From Laguncularia racemosa (lineage: Eukaryota; Streptophyta; Magnoliopsida; Myrtales; Combretaceae): 64,000 bases of DNA. Positions 1 through 11,585 of this stretch are shown piece after piece (position 1 is the stretch's first letter; the number at the start of each line of letters is the position of its first letter). The notes beneath the pieces are model-generated. The model worked only from the letters and a program-made list of their open reading frames with translations. It was not told the DNA's origin and did not search any database. The position numbers and the translations under genes are program-made. The stretch is from the NCBI GenBank assembly GCA_037954665.1, contig JBBMOL010000119.1:1054001-1118000 (forward strand), read 5' to 3'.

Positions 1-1205
1 CCATGTACACTTAAACACTTAAACAACATCAAACCCAAATCATTTCCAAGCACCACTCCACTAAGGACAACGTCACACAAGGATCATTGGGGTGCTCTTT
101 AGGGATTTGCCACTACAGGCCCCTAGGCCGAGCCAAGCACATACAACATATCACTTAAATACTTAAACCGAGTCATTCACTTAATCAATTTCAAATACAT
201 GTACTAACTTAAACAAACACAGAATAACACACAAGTTACACGTACCTTGAATCTTAACCTTAAGCACTACCCGGTCTTGGACTTAATCTAATTAGAAATC
301 TATACACATTAACATGCTCTTCTTAGTATTCAATCTAAGATTAATATCATTCTTAGTCTCCTTAATCCTATACATTTAATTTCTCTAAGGCCTTACTAGT
401 TATCTAGGTTACGTAGAAATTAGTTTAATTTGAAGCTAAATGAACATATAATTATGTTATACTTTATTCAACATGGTCATGTTGGGGGTTGTGTTGCTCA
501 ACATGGGCTAAAGCACGATCGTGTATCTCTCGATGCAAAATTTAGTTTCAACACGGTCTAAACACGACCGTGTTGCGAGGTCATGTTACCTTTACTTAAT
601 ATGATCTAAATACGATTGTGTTGAGCGGCCGTGTATCTCTCGGTATACCTTTCCATTTCAACACGGTCGAAACACGACCGTGTTAGGAGGCTGTGTTACC
701 TTCGGCAATCCCCCTGAACCCTATTTCTCTTACTTCAATTCCTCTAAAACCTAATCCTCCCTATTCCTAAGCTTAACTAAGTTCCTAAACATGTAATTAT
801 AACTAAATTACATGGATTAGATTACTTACTTCAAATTCCCTACGAGTTGAATCCTATCGAATCGTCGATTCTGCGTTCTCTTTTGTCCTTTCACGCACCT
901 CGTTTTCTGCATGAACAATCGACGCTCATAACTACAATTTTCATAGTCCTAATTTAAAATTCGTATAACGATCCTTACCTCGAGTTTTTGGAATTGGTTT
1001 GCTCCTTTTTCTTATTGTCATCCTAGGTTTCTCATATGGAGCGTCTGTTCTCTATGACTTTGTTCATTGCTCAGAATAACAAAAAGGGTACTCTCTAGGT
1101 CAACTTGTAGTATTTATATGCTGTGTGAAATGACCAAATTGCCCCTCAAATTTTTATAAAATTCTATCATCGTCTTTAGCTCTTTATAATAATACCAATG
1201 TTACA
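1..1205 (-). mobile_element. Tekay/Del-like gypsy LTR, partial
   Basis: On the minus strand this reads as a long LTR starting TGTAAC at 1205, followed by a TATA-like CATATAAATAC near 1115-1125. It contains short palindromic minisatellite motifs at 476-706 and continues past the window start. The promoter-proximal stretch (GGTCATTTCA, then a TATA about 10 nt on) and the block near 60-270 resemble the complete Tekay LTR at 13829-15865, so the two are probably related families. No coding sequence is visible. The LTR truncates the left end of MULE copy 1, so it inserted after that element. Assignment rests on this resemblance and the TG start; the other end is outside the window. Confidence 0.6.
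476..706. repeat. Palindromic ACACGGTCGTGT-type minisatellite in LTR
   Basis: The block repeats units with an inverted core such as AACACGGTC next to CACGACCGTGTT, spaced by AT-rich linker and a recurring ATCTCTCG. Three to four units are visible. The same core recurs in the LTRs of unrelated elements further along. Confidence 0.7.
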
Positions 1206-1479
1206 TAATTAAATAAATAATAAAAAAATCTCATGTATTACATTATCACAATTTGAAACTTTTTGTTTTCTTAATTTCTATTTTACGCGGGTTTAACTGG
1301 TACATCTACATATGTAGAAATATTTATAGGATATTTTTCCAACTTCTTCAGTGCAATTATATTTCGGTATGTTTTTTTGAGAAAAAAATATTTTTTCCCT
1401 ATTATATTAATTTTTTATCAATGCATAAAAAATTAAATACAATTATTTTTACTCTACTATTTTTATTAAAATATCAGTA

Positions 1480-2525
1480 GTTATTTATCAATCATTAATT
1501 AGTAATTAGTTAGTAGCTAATATATCATTAATTACTATTAGAAAATGAATTAGTAATTTTTTTTTTGTAAATGAAATGTCTTCATTTGTAATTGTGAAAA
1601 TTGTTGTAAAAGTAATCGTTAATTATTAACTAATTAGTCATTAATTAGTCATTAGAAACTTAATTAGGAAAATAATTCATATTGATTATAAATGTAATAT
1701 TTTTTTGTGTTATTGTAGAAGTAGTTATAAAATTAAGTTGTTGTTAGATAACTGTTAATTAATAGTAATTAATCATTAATATGTCATTAATTAATTGTTA
1801 GAAATTTAATTAGTTAAAAATTTTGTATTGATTGTAAATGTAATATGTTTATGTATTTTTGTAGAAGTAGTTGTAAAATTAAGTTGTTGTTAATTAATAA
1901 TAATTAGTAGTTAATATGTCATTAGTTAATTGTTAGAAAATTAATTAGTGAAAAGTTTTGTATTGATTGTAAATGTAATATGTTTGTGTGTTTTTGTAAA
2001 ACTAGATGTAAAATTAAGTTGTTATTAATTAATTGTTAATTAAAATAGTAATTAGTTGTTAATATGTCATTAATTAATTGTTAGAAAATTAATTAATGAA
2101 AAATTTTGTATTGATTGTAAATGTAATATGTTTACATGTTTTTGTAAAAGTAGTTGTAAAATTAAGTTGTTGTTAATTAATTGTTAATTAACAGTAATTA
2201 GCCTTTAATATGTCATTAATTAATTGTTAGAAAATTAATTTGTGAAAAATTTTGTGTTGATTATAAATATAATATGTTTGTGTTTTTTTGTAAAAGTAGT
2301 TATGAAATCAAATTTTTGTTAATTAATAGTAATTAATCATTAATATGTCATTAATTATCTATTAGAAAATTAATTAGTGAAAAATTTTGTGTTGATTGTA
2401 AATGTAATATGTTTGTGTGTTATTGTAAAAGTAGTTGTAAAATTTAGTTACTGTTAATTAATCATTAATTAGATAGTAATTAGTGCTAATAAGTTGTTAA
2501 TTAATATTTTGATATCAATGGTAAC
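1480..2525 (+). repeat. AT-rich tandem array, about 135-148 bp period
   Basis: The anchor AATGTAATAT(G) recurs near 1691, 1837, 1972, 2120, 2266 and 2401, giving a period of 135-148 bp over about six diverged units. Each unit contains TTAATTAATTGTTAGAAAATT and TTTTGTATTGATTGTAA-type segments. The array lies immediately upstream of the PMD start codon. An array with related unit sequence sits in the same place in MULE copies 2 and 3, so it belongs to the transposon. Confidence 0.85.
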
Positions 2526-2551
2526 ATTTTTTTTTTTATTTTGCATTATAG

Positions 2552-4480
2552 ATGGAGCCTGGACCCTTTGATCCTTTGGTCTTGACATAGTAGGAGGGAC
2601 ATTAATCATAGGTCACTTGGAATAGAGAGGTAAACGACCTCTAACTTGTTGATTACTTTATATTTCATTACTAATAGTATAACATTTCATTGATCATTTT
2701 AGGAGCAATCATGGCTTGCTGTTCGACGCCACGAGTTGTTACTTCATTGCAATAAGTGTATCATCCCTATCGATCCTTGAATTGAGCCATTCCTACATTT
2801 GGCGGGATTTGAAGGTGCGAGTTGCCTTCCATTTATTCCATTGGATTAACACATTATAATTGCCTTGGTCAAGCGATGGAGGCTAGAGATGCACACATTT
2901 CACATGTCGACAGAGGAGTTTACTATCACCTTATAGGATGTAGAGGTTTAGTTAGGCTTCCCTGTTGATAGTTAAGCAGTTACTAGGAGTAATTGCTTAG
3001 ATTGAGGTGCAACATATAAGAGATTGCTGGGGGCGAGGTTAGGGTCTAGTGGTAGGAGGGCTGCATTAGCATGACTTGGCTTCATGATATGTTTTGGATC
3101 CTCCTAACCCAGGTCGATGTAAAGTAAATTCATCGCCATACATGAGCATATATATTGCAGCTACAGAAGGGGGGGAGGAAGGGGATTTATCGTTGCTGAT
3201 AAATCCATCACCCTCGTCCACACAATATTTTTGCTTCCATTGAAGCATTCTGACATTGGTAGGACATATAGTTGGAGGTTCTTGTGTTTAGCCTGGTTAT
3301 ATCGCTAGCTTTGTGTTACATTATCGCTGTTGGCACACGAGATTAAAGGGGATGCTATTTTCCTATAAGTGTAGGCTTGGGATACATTATCCCACATAGC
3401 GCCCCTTACTCAACATAGACTAATTACAAAAGCTGGAGCTCCCTTGGCTACATGTTGGAACATGCGGAGGGACACTCAACTTCACTTAACCCATGTTATA
3501 GGCGCATATCGAGATGCGCTCAATAGGTAAATCAATGAACAAGTATTTTAGTTACCTGTTTTTTTTTTTTCCATTTCATCATATTGATCATTAACATTGA
3601 ATATTATTTTCTATCCTCTAGGTCGAATGGGAGCCATACTTTGGGAATCTAGTTAATGTCCTATCACATTTATGCCAAAGTGGCAAGCACATTTGGATAG
3701 CTCAGGTGCTATTAATATGTTTTTACATAGTTGAGTAGCATTACTTTGACCGAGTTGTAAGGCAGTTTAGGGGGTTTCAATATATCTCATAGCTGGAGAA
3801 CATGTAATCGGAGCTCTATCAAATCAACCTACGTGGGAGGGTTGATGTGGACTGGCTGGTGCAATGTATATATCCATGTGGGAACAACTTGTGGATTAAG
3901 TGGTGTACATGGAGGGTCTTAGTGGTATGCATGGGGAATACATGCAGTGGTATGGATCAATCGAATGGCGATATATTGGACACACAAGAGCTATTCTTGG
4001 ATTTCTAGTAGGTATAATATGAGCACTAGTTGGATGAATCATTGCATGACCATTCCTTATTTAATTTACGTTTTGTTGTAATATGTAGGGTGATACGTTA
4101 AGATAAGTCTACTTATCATCAAATCTTGACACGACCGTTAGAATAGTTGCTCACGGTCTTCACTTCATGCATCACCACAAGGGGTAACATTGTACCCATA
4201 AGCGCAACAGTAGTATGCCCTAGAGGTTGAGGCAAAACCGATTGAAGTGTTCCAATTGCAGTTGATTCTTGTACATCGTAAGACCACAGGATGTCGACAA
4301 CCCTGAAATCGAGGTGAGGCACAAGAGAATCCAACATAGGACTAACAATTCCCAATGGATTCCGATGCGATGTACGATAGCTCGAGCCCAATTTTTGGCA
4401 CATACATAACACCACATTGTCATTTTGTCAGTGGTCTTGTCCCTACACCACCTGCGCTGCAGAAGAAATGCTCTAGTAAA
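2552..4480 (+). pseudogene. Plant mobile domain (PMD) pseudogene, copy 1
   Basis: The start encodes MEPGPFDPLVLT, the typical N-terminus of plant PMD proteins (the MAIN-like family, often annotated as phosphatase 7 long-form homologs). Exon 1 ends at a GTAAAC donor near 2630 and the next exon begins after an AG near 2702. Downstream, frame fragments match the PMD: a PIDP segment, then KRWRLEMHTFHM near 2870-2910 (family consensus ERWR.ETHTFH). Many stop codons (the first already in exon 1, TAGTAG) and frameshifts show it is dead. PMD proteins encoded by host genes act in the nucleus in silencing and development; the transposon-borne ones have no established role. Confidence 0.75.
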
Positions 4481-4737
4481 CAACTAATGTATTAAGGTGA
4501 ATCCTCTCATGGTCCTAAAGAGTGGAGTCTAGTGCTTCCCTGAACGTTCAACGATACCCTCTAGTAGCAACTAACACAGGAGTCACACTTCTGCTCTACA
4601 TCCAAGGTTGTCAAAAGAGCCCATAAATGTATTTGCCTAGCTGGTTAGATAGTTTGTTAGGGGAAAGAATAAGATGGGATAGCAATTTATTATTTTTATT
4701 AATTTCATATGTTATTAATTTACATTTGTCAATTTAT

Positions 4738-4847
4738 ACTAAAGGAGTGGACCTTGTTTGCTTGTTCAAGCAAATTGCTTGAAGGTGTAGACATAGCTAA
4801 TCGAGTAAATGCATTCATGGGGTGCAAAACTTGTTTACTCCTTTAGT
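4738..4847. repeat. Short inverted repeat (ACTAAAGGAGT), 110 bp
   Basis: An 11-bp perfect inverted repeat, ACTAAAGGAGT at 4738-4748 and ACTCCTTTAGT at 4837-4847, encloses about 88 bp. It lies in the right subterminal part of MULE copy 1 and is not seen in the other copies. It may be a tiny MITE or a chance hairpin; no clear TSD flanks it. Confidence 0.35.
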
Positions 4848-4859
4848 TTTGCAAATTTT

Positions 4860-4975
4860 TGCAAAATTGAAGGCGCACACTAGATTCACGTTTTTGAAAC
4901 CTATTTTTGGAATAAGTTTTGTGGATATTATATTTCGCAAATTAAAAAAAAAAGAACTATATTTAAGAGTACCCC
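4860..4975. repeat. Right TIR of MULE copy 1
   Basis: The block aligns with the right TIR of copy 2 (about 20330-20481): a CCTATTTTTGGAATAAG-like segment, then a run of A after CAAATT, ending in CCCC. On the minus strand the element therefore begins GGGGTACTC. Confidence 0.6.
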
Positions 4976-5168
4976 ATAACATCCCTTTTGCTCTCAAGCT
5001 ACATGGGTTCAATGTGCAGGACAAATTAAATGAAAAACAAAAGGGAATGCATATATGATAATTGATCAAAAGACAAAAAGCAAACAAATATCATATCAAA
5101 AGGTTTTACACAACATAACTAATGCATAGCATAAACTATATGCTTTTTCTCATGTACATGCCTAGCAA

Positions 5169-5865
5169 TAGGGATGGATATGGATTGGGTTGGTTTGTTT
5201 GTTTGTTTGTTTTTTTTTTTTTTCCTTCGAACCAAATTAAAGCATAAAAATATGTTTTGATTTTTCATCATTTCAAACTAAATCATACAGTTCGGTTTTA
5301 GATTTTTTTTCAAACCATAAAAATTCTACTTGACTTATGGATTAAACCATATTTTATTTTCTAAGAAAGTATAATATCACATGAGCCATACTAAATTTAT
5401 TTTATAATAACATATATTGATATTATGTAAGAGACTTATAAAGTCAGTATTCAAGTAACTAAAAAATTTTAAATATGTAATACAACTAATATATTCCTTA
5501 AGTTGACATATAATATAAATTTTGAGTCAACCAATATATATATTTACTAAATTATGGTAAAAAAATTGAAATGCATATATTTTTCAATAAAGGCAAACTA
5601 ATTGTTTTTTTAAATGTTAGGATACAACAAAAGAGCTTTTTTAGCTATACGTAAAACATCATTTTTTTTTTAAATGGTTTGGTTTAGTTTGGTTTCACAG
5701 TTTAGTTTGGATTACCCTTCTAAACCAATCTTAAAATTTTGGTTTAAATTGGATTGAAAATTTTTTCAAACTAAATTACAAAAAAAAAAAAAACCATATT
5801 TTTCATTTAATTTGGTTTGGTGTATGGATTAGCTTAGTTTGGTTGGTTTTTTTTGTTCATCCCTA
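5169..5865. mobile_element. hAT-like non-autonomous element, 697 bp
   Basis: The ends are inverted: TAGGGATG at 5169 and CATCCCTA at 5865, with more TGGTTTGG/CCAAACC-type similarity inward. The flanking octamers, CCTAGCAA (5161-5168) and CTTGACAA (5866-5873), match at 5 of 8 positions and every mismatch is a transition, as expected for an old 8-bp hAT duplication. The interior is AT-rich with poly-T runs and no coding capacity. Confidence 0.55.
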
Positions 5866-6933
5866 CTTGACAAGATTGCCTATAAAACCCCAAGTGGTTT
5901 TGTTTCTTATGGAAGAACTCAAAGGAAATGCTTATATTCAACTTGTCAAATGCGATTACCGATCAATCAAAATAAAAATTAATCCCACAGTTTGCACTGC
6001 ATATAAAGACTTTGATTATGCTAATACAAGGAAATTAATCACTGATAATTTACTCTTATGCCTAAGTTTGAAATTGAACTTTTGTTCTTTTAATATGTTG
6101 TGATTTTTGTTGACATTCTTCAAACCTATGTCTTTATTGATAGAGCTTCCCCACTTGGTGTTGAAAACTCCCCAAAAATCCATAAAAATCTCTACTTAGT
6201 GGTTTTGGTAGATAAGATGCCGTTCATGCTCCATATTTTCCTAGACCCACGTTAACTAGCCACAGGCCATTTTATCACCTCGTATCCAAGTTAATTGGTT
6301 TTCTTGAATATATAACAATGTGGAGACCGTGATTTTCATTCCACTAAATTTAAAGTTCCCTAAAACTTTGATTGAAATAAATTATTAGTCATGTCAAGAA
6401 GAACATATACTTGTACCCATCTTTGATACGCATCCACATAAAATTATCTTAACAGCTTAAATAAGTGGCAATTATTGCTTCCGAATAAAAATAAAGAAAA
6501 CTAGTTTAGACGGGTCAAATTAGGAAATCAGAGTTTAATTCCAAACCTTGAATGAAACGGTTAATAAGAAGATATGATGAAACTTAAAATGCTGGACATA
6601 CTTAAAATCCAACCTTAAGGCGTCATTCAAAATTTACTCCAGCAAGAGATCGCTTATTGTGATAGAAGAGAGGAGCACTTTGATGTCATGTTATTCAGAT
6701 TGAAACCCCCTAATTTCGATTCTAATTAAAGTAATTAGATCTTAGAAATCTGAATTGTTAATCATCAAAATTTGCAAGACAAAATCCTAAAAAATCTAAT
6801 TAGTGTTCTTGATATGAATTGAGACACTAATCCTAATTCACACACCAAACCTAGGAGCCTTAAATTGATAAAATCATGACCTAATATGTATTATGTTTGT
6901 ATCTTTGACAAATGTACAATTTGTATTGATAAG
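5866..6933. other. Unassigned AT-rich intergenic DNA
   Basis: No gene, repeat array or element boundary is recognised. Short open frames are present (for example 5843-6103), but they lack homology I can name and show no exon structure. Confidence 0.5.
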
Positions 6934-7741
6934 TAGGGTAAGCGGATATAGGGTGGGTAAGGTATGAGGTTTTACTTGTACCTTATCTTGTAAGGTATAC
7001 GGTCTTAATTTTGGAACTAGAACTTACCCTATAATATCTTGAAATTACCATATACTTTGTATCCTATAAAACCTATAGTGTACAAAACATTCTATAAAAC
7101 TTATATATTTTATATTTCTTTGTATAGATTTTAAGTTTATATAATATTAAAAAAATAACATATATATGAATTATGAATTTCTACCATATAAAGCTTATGG
7201 AACCCCAAAACATGTGAAATTAAAAAAATAATTTTTCAACCTTAATTATTTCAAGTTCTATGATTTTACTACTTGGAAAATGGGAAAGAATAAAGCAAAA
7301 GAATAGAAAACCTAAAATTAAAGAGGAAAATGGGGAAGAATAAAGAAAAGAAATAGGGACGACATTAACTTTATCCATTTAGAATTATTAAGTTATGAAC
7401 TTAGGCTCTTTTTTTTTTTAATTTTATTTTTACTAAAACATTTGATATGAAAAAATAATAATATTGTTATCTACTATTCATTTATTAATATTATTTAATA
7501 ATATTTTATAGGGTAAGTATAAGGTATTTTAAAACTTATACTCTATATACTTTGAAATATACATTCTAAAGTGGATATAAATTAGGAAAATTTAGTATCC
7601 TTATCCTATTATGTGGAAGAAAGTGCCGAGAAATCTATACTTAGAACTTACCTTGTTACTCTTATTACTCACCTAGAATGTATTCAATCAAGCAGGGTAT
7701 GGATGAGTATCTTATATAATAAGGTTACCTACTCATTCCTA
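6934..7741. mobile_element. hAT-like non-autonomous element, 808 bp, perfect 8-bp TSD
   Basis: A perfect octamer TTGATAAG flanks the element (6926-6933 and 7742-7749). The left end reads TAGGGTAAGCGG and the right end, on the minus strand, TAGGAATGAGTAGG. An 8-bp TSD with TAGGG-type termini is the hAT signature. The interior is AT-rich, contains several repeats of the terminal GGGTAAG/CTTACCC motif (for example near 7020 and 7510), and has no transposase. The intact duplication suggests it is younger than the neighbour at 5169-5865. Confidence 0.75.
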
Positions 7742-7749
7742 TTGATAAG

Positions 7750-9110
7750 TATATTGAGTCACATATACAATTATAAAAGACCTATGTTTATCAGGTTGTG
7801 CCATGAGAGTTGTTGATTAACTTCTAACTAAATTAGTCATATTCATACCCAGGTGAATCGAAAAGATGATATTTTGAATTAACTAAAACTACACCTAAAT
7901 CAATTTAAGGATTTGGAATACCAACACTTTGAAAGATAAAATCAGCAACCGACAAATTGATATTTTGGATTGATGTTAACTATTATACTATGAGTTCACA
8001 CAATGTTTAACTGATTTGATTTCTTCGCCAATTTAATTTACTCAATCAAGCATAGCAATCAATGAGTTTATCTGTATTGTCAATGATTTGCATTGTCTCA
8101 AAGCTACCACTAGTGTTGGATTTAAGTCCTTTTATAGTTATGCTCTCTGCCGTCCTCTCATCGCATGTTTAGGGAAACCATGAATTGTGGAAGAGATTAA
8201 TTGTTCTTTCAAGATATTAGGACATCTTTGTGGAGCAATGATAAATTTGATAATAAATTGAGGTCATATAGCGAATTTCATTACAGCTTCTAAACATGTT
8301 TTCTAGAAGCAACAAAACATTTCCTGCAATAAAAACAAGTATCCTTGCAAATCGAACAATCTTGATTAAATATGCAGTTACTCATAATCTAAATGTTACA
8401 GGTAATAGAACAGCATCTCTATTTGGTGCAAATGTCGGTCTCAAGAGAATTAGATTCTTGATTTTGAGGTACTCGTAACCATGAAATTGTAAATACACTC
8501 ACTTGTGAGCACTAAGCTCCTCATTCTTGAAATTGACTATTTAGACCCTTGAATCTTCAAAAATGTATTTTCAAACCTCAAAATTGAGAGTAGTTTACTA
8601 GCTAATGGAAGGTGGTAGACATGATGCAAATTTAAAGAAAAATCCCCCCTCTTTCGAACATAGGTGCACGTCAAGACTTTCAAAGCATCCACCGAAGCAT
8701 GGCAATTGGCTAGACACTCAACTTTTGATCATAACCGGACTTAGAATTTGATATCACAATTATAAGCTTTAAATGTATGAATATACTAATGTGGACGAGT
8801 TAAGTTTGCAACTTATAAAATAACTTAATCTTCCAAAGTCACAGAAAAAGAAGTGGGACTTCAAAATAAGACATCGGAATCAATAATTAGGAGATATCAA
8901 ACATTCACAATTAGCATTTTCAACAAGTCAAAAGCAGTTAGAATCAAGTATTTCAAGAGAAAGACTTAATTTTAGAAGCTCAATTTAAAAATTTTGTAAC
9001 CTTTTACTTATAAAAGGCTATACTTATGAAGAATTATAAAGCTCTTAGTATATTGATAAAAACTTATTTAAGTCTATTTTTACTTAAAAACAAACCACTT
9101 TATTGTTTGG
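7750..9110. other. Unassigned intergenic DNA
   Basis: I see no coding exon, RNA gene or transposon end here. Composition is AT-rich and single-copy-looking within this window. Confidence 0.5.
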
Positions 9111-9745
9111 TACAAGAGTGATGGTCAAAATCTATTATTTCATAATGTGTTTAGATTAGAAAAGTTTATTATCATTGATATAGTTTTCTATTATATTTGT
9201 ATTCAATTTCCTTACTAGTTTAGGGTTTCTAGTCTATAAATGTGTTAAATAGTGTTATTAAGGATGATTGTTCAATTTTATTAGTAAAAAGAGTTATTTC
9301 TTTGCACATATTGTGTACGGTTCTTGCTTCACATCGTGTCAAACACCCTCTTCAATCCTTAGTCCAAACCTTCCAAACCGCATGCCTATGTCTCTTTCAC
9401 ATTCAAAAAGAAAATGACAAAGAGATGTGTAGGAATGACTCTCTTTACCCATAAAATCTGTTTTTTTTTTTTTTTTAATGAGCATTGATGGACGGAATAG
9501 AAGGAAATATTGCATTTGGAAACATAAGTAAGGTTTTAATTGTACTAATATGTTATGTGAATTGATTAGTGATATACAAGTACTAGTAAAAATTTGACAT
9601 ATGCCAATCTTTGTAGAACATAAATACTAATTTTTAAAAAGTTATCCATTATCATTATCATATTTTCATACAAGGCGATTTTAAAATAAAGTGATTAGAC
9701 AAATAAACTTAATAGAACTAAGAAAAATAAATATTGTAACTTTAG
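9111..9745. other. 3' spacer of GAT copy 1
   Basis: This stretch is homologous to 42070-42688, the spacer downstream of GAT copy 3, and in part to 27120-27480. Shared landmarks are CTTACTAGTTTAG, TTATTTCTTTGCACATATTG and CTCTTCAATCCTTA. It marks the tandem-duplication unit as gene plus spacer. Confidence 0.7.
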
Positions 9746-10103
9746 TTACATGTTAGCAAATAGACGATATGTCTTGGCAATAAGAACTATCTATCTAACT
9801 AAAGCAACTCCCCTTATAGCTACTAATACTAATGAAATCACTATTATAGCTCCTTTAAGAGGGCTTGTGACCCACATTGTACAACATCACGAGCAATATG
9901 AAATCAATAGGAATGCACCCAAATGCTTCAAATAGTGCCATGATATCTCCAAAGAAGGGAAACATCATGGCAATCGTCATCCCAATGATAGTCGACATTG
10001 ATTGAAAGAATAACCTTAGCACCACATTTTAGATAGAGAATTGATCCATATTCGAGTTTGTGAATTATTTCTCAAATAGTTCATTAGTTAGTTGCAAATA
10101 AAT
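9746..10103 (-). pseudogene. GAT1-like copy 1, exon 7 remnant
   Basis: The block is homologous to the last exon of copy 2 (27852-28232), which encodes the C-terminal transmembrane part of a GABA/amino-acid permease. The final codons (FANM then TAA) are conserved. A deletion removes the stretch equivalent to the INTTIIV region, and base changes create stops, for example where copy 2 encodes RLFFRSM. It cannot encode a functional C-terminus. Confidence 0.85.
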
Positions 10104-10542
10104 CTAGAGTCATGACCATATTTACCATGTGAGTAATTTCCCATCATAATAATGGATTTAGGCTTTTGAATGAATTATAAATGATAGATTTTAATTATAA
10201 TAACATATTTAAATATTCACTTTTTTTTTAAAAAAAAAAATTCAGTTCACATAGTTATATTTTAGTTTTTTAACCTTGTATGCAAGTATTTTTTTTTTCA
10301 ATTAAAAAATTATTTAGAAGTTAAAAATAAGCACATGAAATGCATGTGGGGGAAAAAAGAAAAACCCATTTTGTTTCATTTTTCGAAATTCTGATAGTCC
10401 AACATCTTTGACTCTTTTTTAACTCTATATGCATTTTATGTATTTACTTTTAACTTCTAACTAAATATAGGAATGCAAAGAATAAAAAACCAAAACATAC
10501 CAATGTAAACCTAGAATTATAATTATGATAAATTGCTCTTAC

Positions 10543-10775
10543 CACTGTGACTGCTAGTAATTGTAGAAGAGCAAAGATGTTGGTCATAAGAAGAAACCAA
10601 GTAGGTAACAAGGGCTTAATGTCTCCCATGAAATTGGTGAGAATTGTTCCTTTGCTTTATTTTCGAAGGCCCAATATCTAGAAATTGCCACATTGAAATA
10701 TGTGGTTACTATCACAGAGTAACATATGCAAAGTCCTTTGAGCACCTTACTCTTCATTGGAGGAGCTAAAGTTAT
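10543..10775 (-). pseudogene. GAT1-like copy 1, exon 6 remnant
   Basis: This aligns end to end with copy 2 exon 6 (28670-28903). It keeps the GTAAGAGC donor context and acceptor AG but is 233 rather than 234 nt long, and the conserved YWSFGNDAKA segment is scrambled. Intron 6 (10104-10542) is also alignable. Confidence 0.85.
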
Positions 10776-11070
10776 CTGAAAGGGAAAAATAGATATTTCA
10801 AATTGGTTTGAAGGAAAAAAAAAAGAAAAGAAAAAGAAGAATTCTACCTAGAGAATAATTATATGGTTTCCACCTTCTATTGTAAATTGAATATATTCTT
10901 TCAAAATATACCAAGGCATATTTACACAATGAATTAAAACTAAGATCCCTAAAGAAAAACTCAACTGTGTATAAATATATGAAATTTTATTCCATATCCT
11001 CAATGGACTGTACATCTATATTAAAATTTGATCAAATCATCTAATTAGATGAATCGTTTAAGTTCTCTAA

Positions 11071-11100
11071 ACCATCAGGTCTAGAGAGTAAGTATATGAA
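11071..11100 (-). pseudogene. GAT1-like copy 1, exon 4 fragment
   Basis: Thirty bases equal the first part of exon 4 (YLLSRPDG region), with the acceptor AG at 11101-11102. The sequence on the left is intron 5, so a deletion removed exon 5 and most of exon 4. Confidence 0.75.
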
Positions 11101-11102
11101 CT

Positions 11103-11585
11103 GCAAAAAACAAAGAAAACACATGTGAGGTTAATCATGAAAATATATTCATAAAAAAGTATTTGTATTGATCGAATTTTTATAAATATAATCACAAACT
11201 ACAGAATACGTGATATATATTCAACACATAAAAAACTTTAGTAATAAATATTGATATGTTTGTTACATGTTAAGTAATTTGGGGTAGAACTTATATCGTC
11301 ATAATTCACTATAAAAATTTTTGTATCAGATAACACATTGAAGAAGCCAAAGAAAATAAGAGATTCTAAGCAAATGTTGATAGAGCTTTTCCAACATTAG
11401 AAGGAAAATTATTGTAGGCTCCATGGCATGTTATTTGTAGCTAGATTTTTAGTCTTACACATGATTTTCATTTTCCTTTTTACAAATTTAGTTAGCTTAC
11501 TTATTTATTAGGACAAGTTTATTAGGTATATTTCTCAAATATCAACTAGGTTTTTGTCTTGTTGGATTTAGTAGCTAAGTAAGTG
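11103..11585. other. GAT copy 1 intron 3 plus an unidentified interspersed sequence
   Basis: The first part (AAAACACATGTGAG) matches copy 2 intron 3 beside exon 4. From about 11380 the sequence is unlike the other GAT copies and seems to continue after the Tekay element at 15866-16030, so the Tekay element may have landed in an older LTR-like sequence. I could not find ends or a TSD for that older sequence. Confidence 0.35.

Larger units (their letters stand above)
1206..4975 (+). mobile_element. MULE copy 1 with PMD pseudogene, 5' truncated
   Basis: This Mutator-like element is recognised by alignment with the copies at 16345-20481 and 44589-53820. It has the same order: a leader, an AT-rich tandem array, a PMD pseudogene, then a terminal inverted repeat at the right end. 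The right end matches the right TIR of copy 2, including the cgcaaattaaaaaaaaaaga stretch and a closing CCCC at 4975. The left TIR is missing because the Tekay-like LTR ends directly at 1205. No transposase is present, so the copy was non-autonomous or deleted. The TSD cannot be tested because one end is lost. Confidence 0.7.

Noticed and set aside
1253..1480. 75-codon plus-strand open frame rich in Phe/Ile/Tyr
   Set aside because: It lies in the AT-rich leader of MULE copy 1. The homologous leaders of copies 2 and 3 do not keep the frame.
2552..4480. PMD sequences as functional host genes (MAIN/MAIL-like)
   Set aside because: All three carry multiple stops and frameshifts and lie inside MULE TIRs or arrays.
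4815..5087. Overlapping open frames on both strands near the right end of MULE copy 1
   Set aside because: They coincide with the TIR and its flank and match no protein family.
11380..11585. Solo copia LTR split by the Tekay insertion (11380-11585 plus 15866-16030)
   Set aside because: A TGTTG start and continuity are suggestive, but no matching end or TSD was found.
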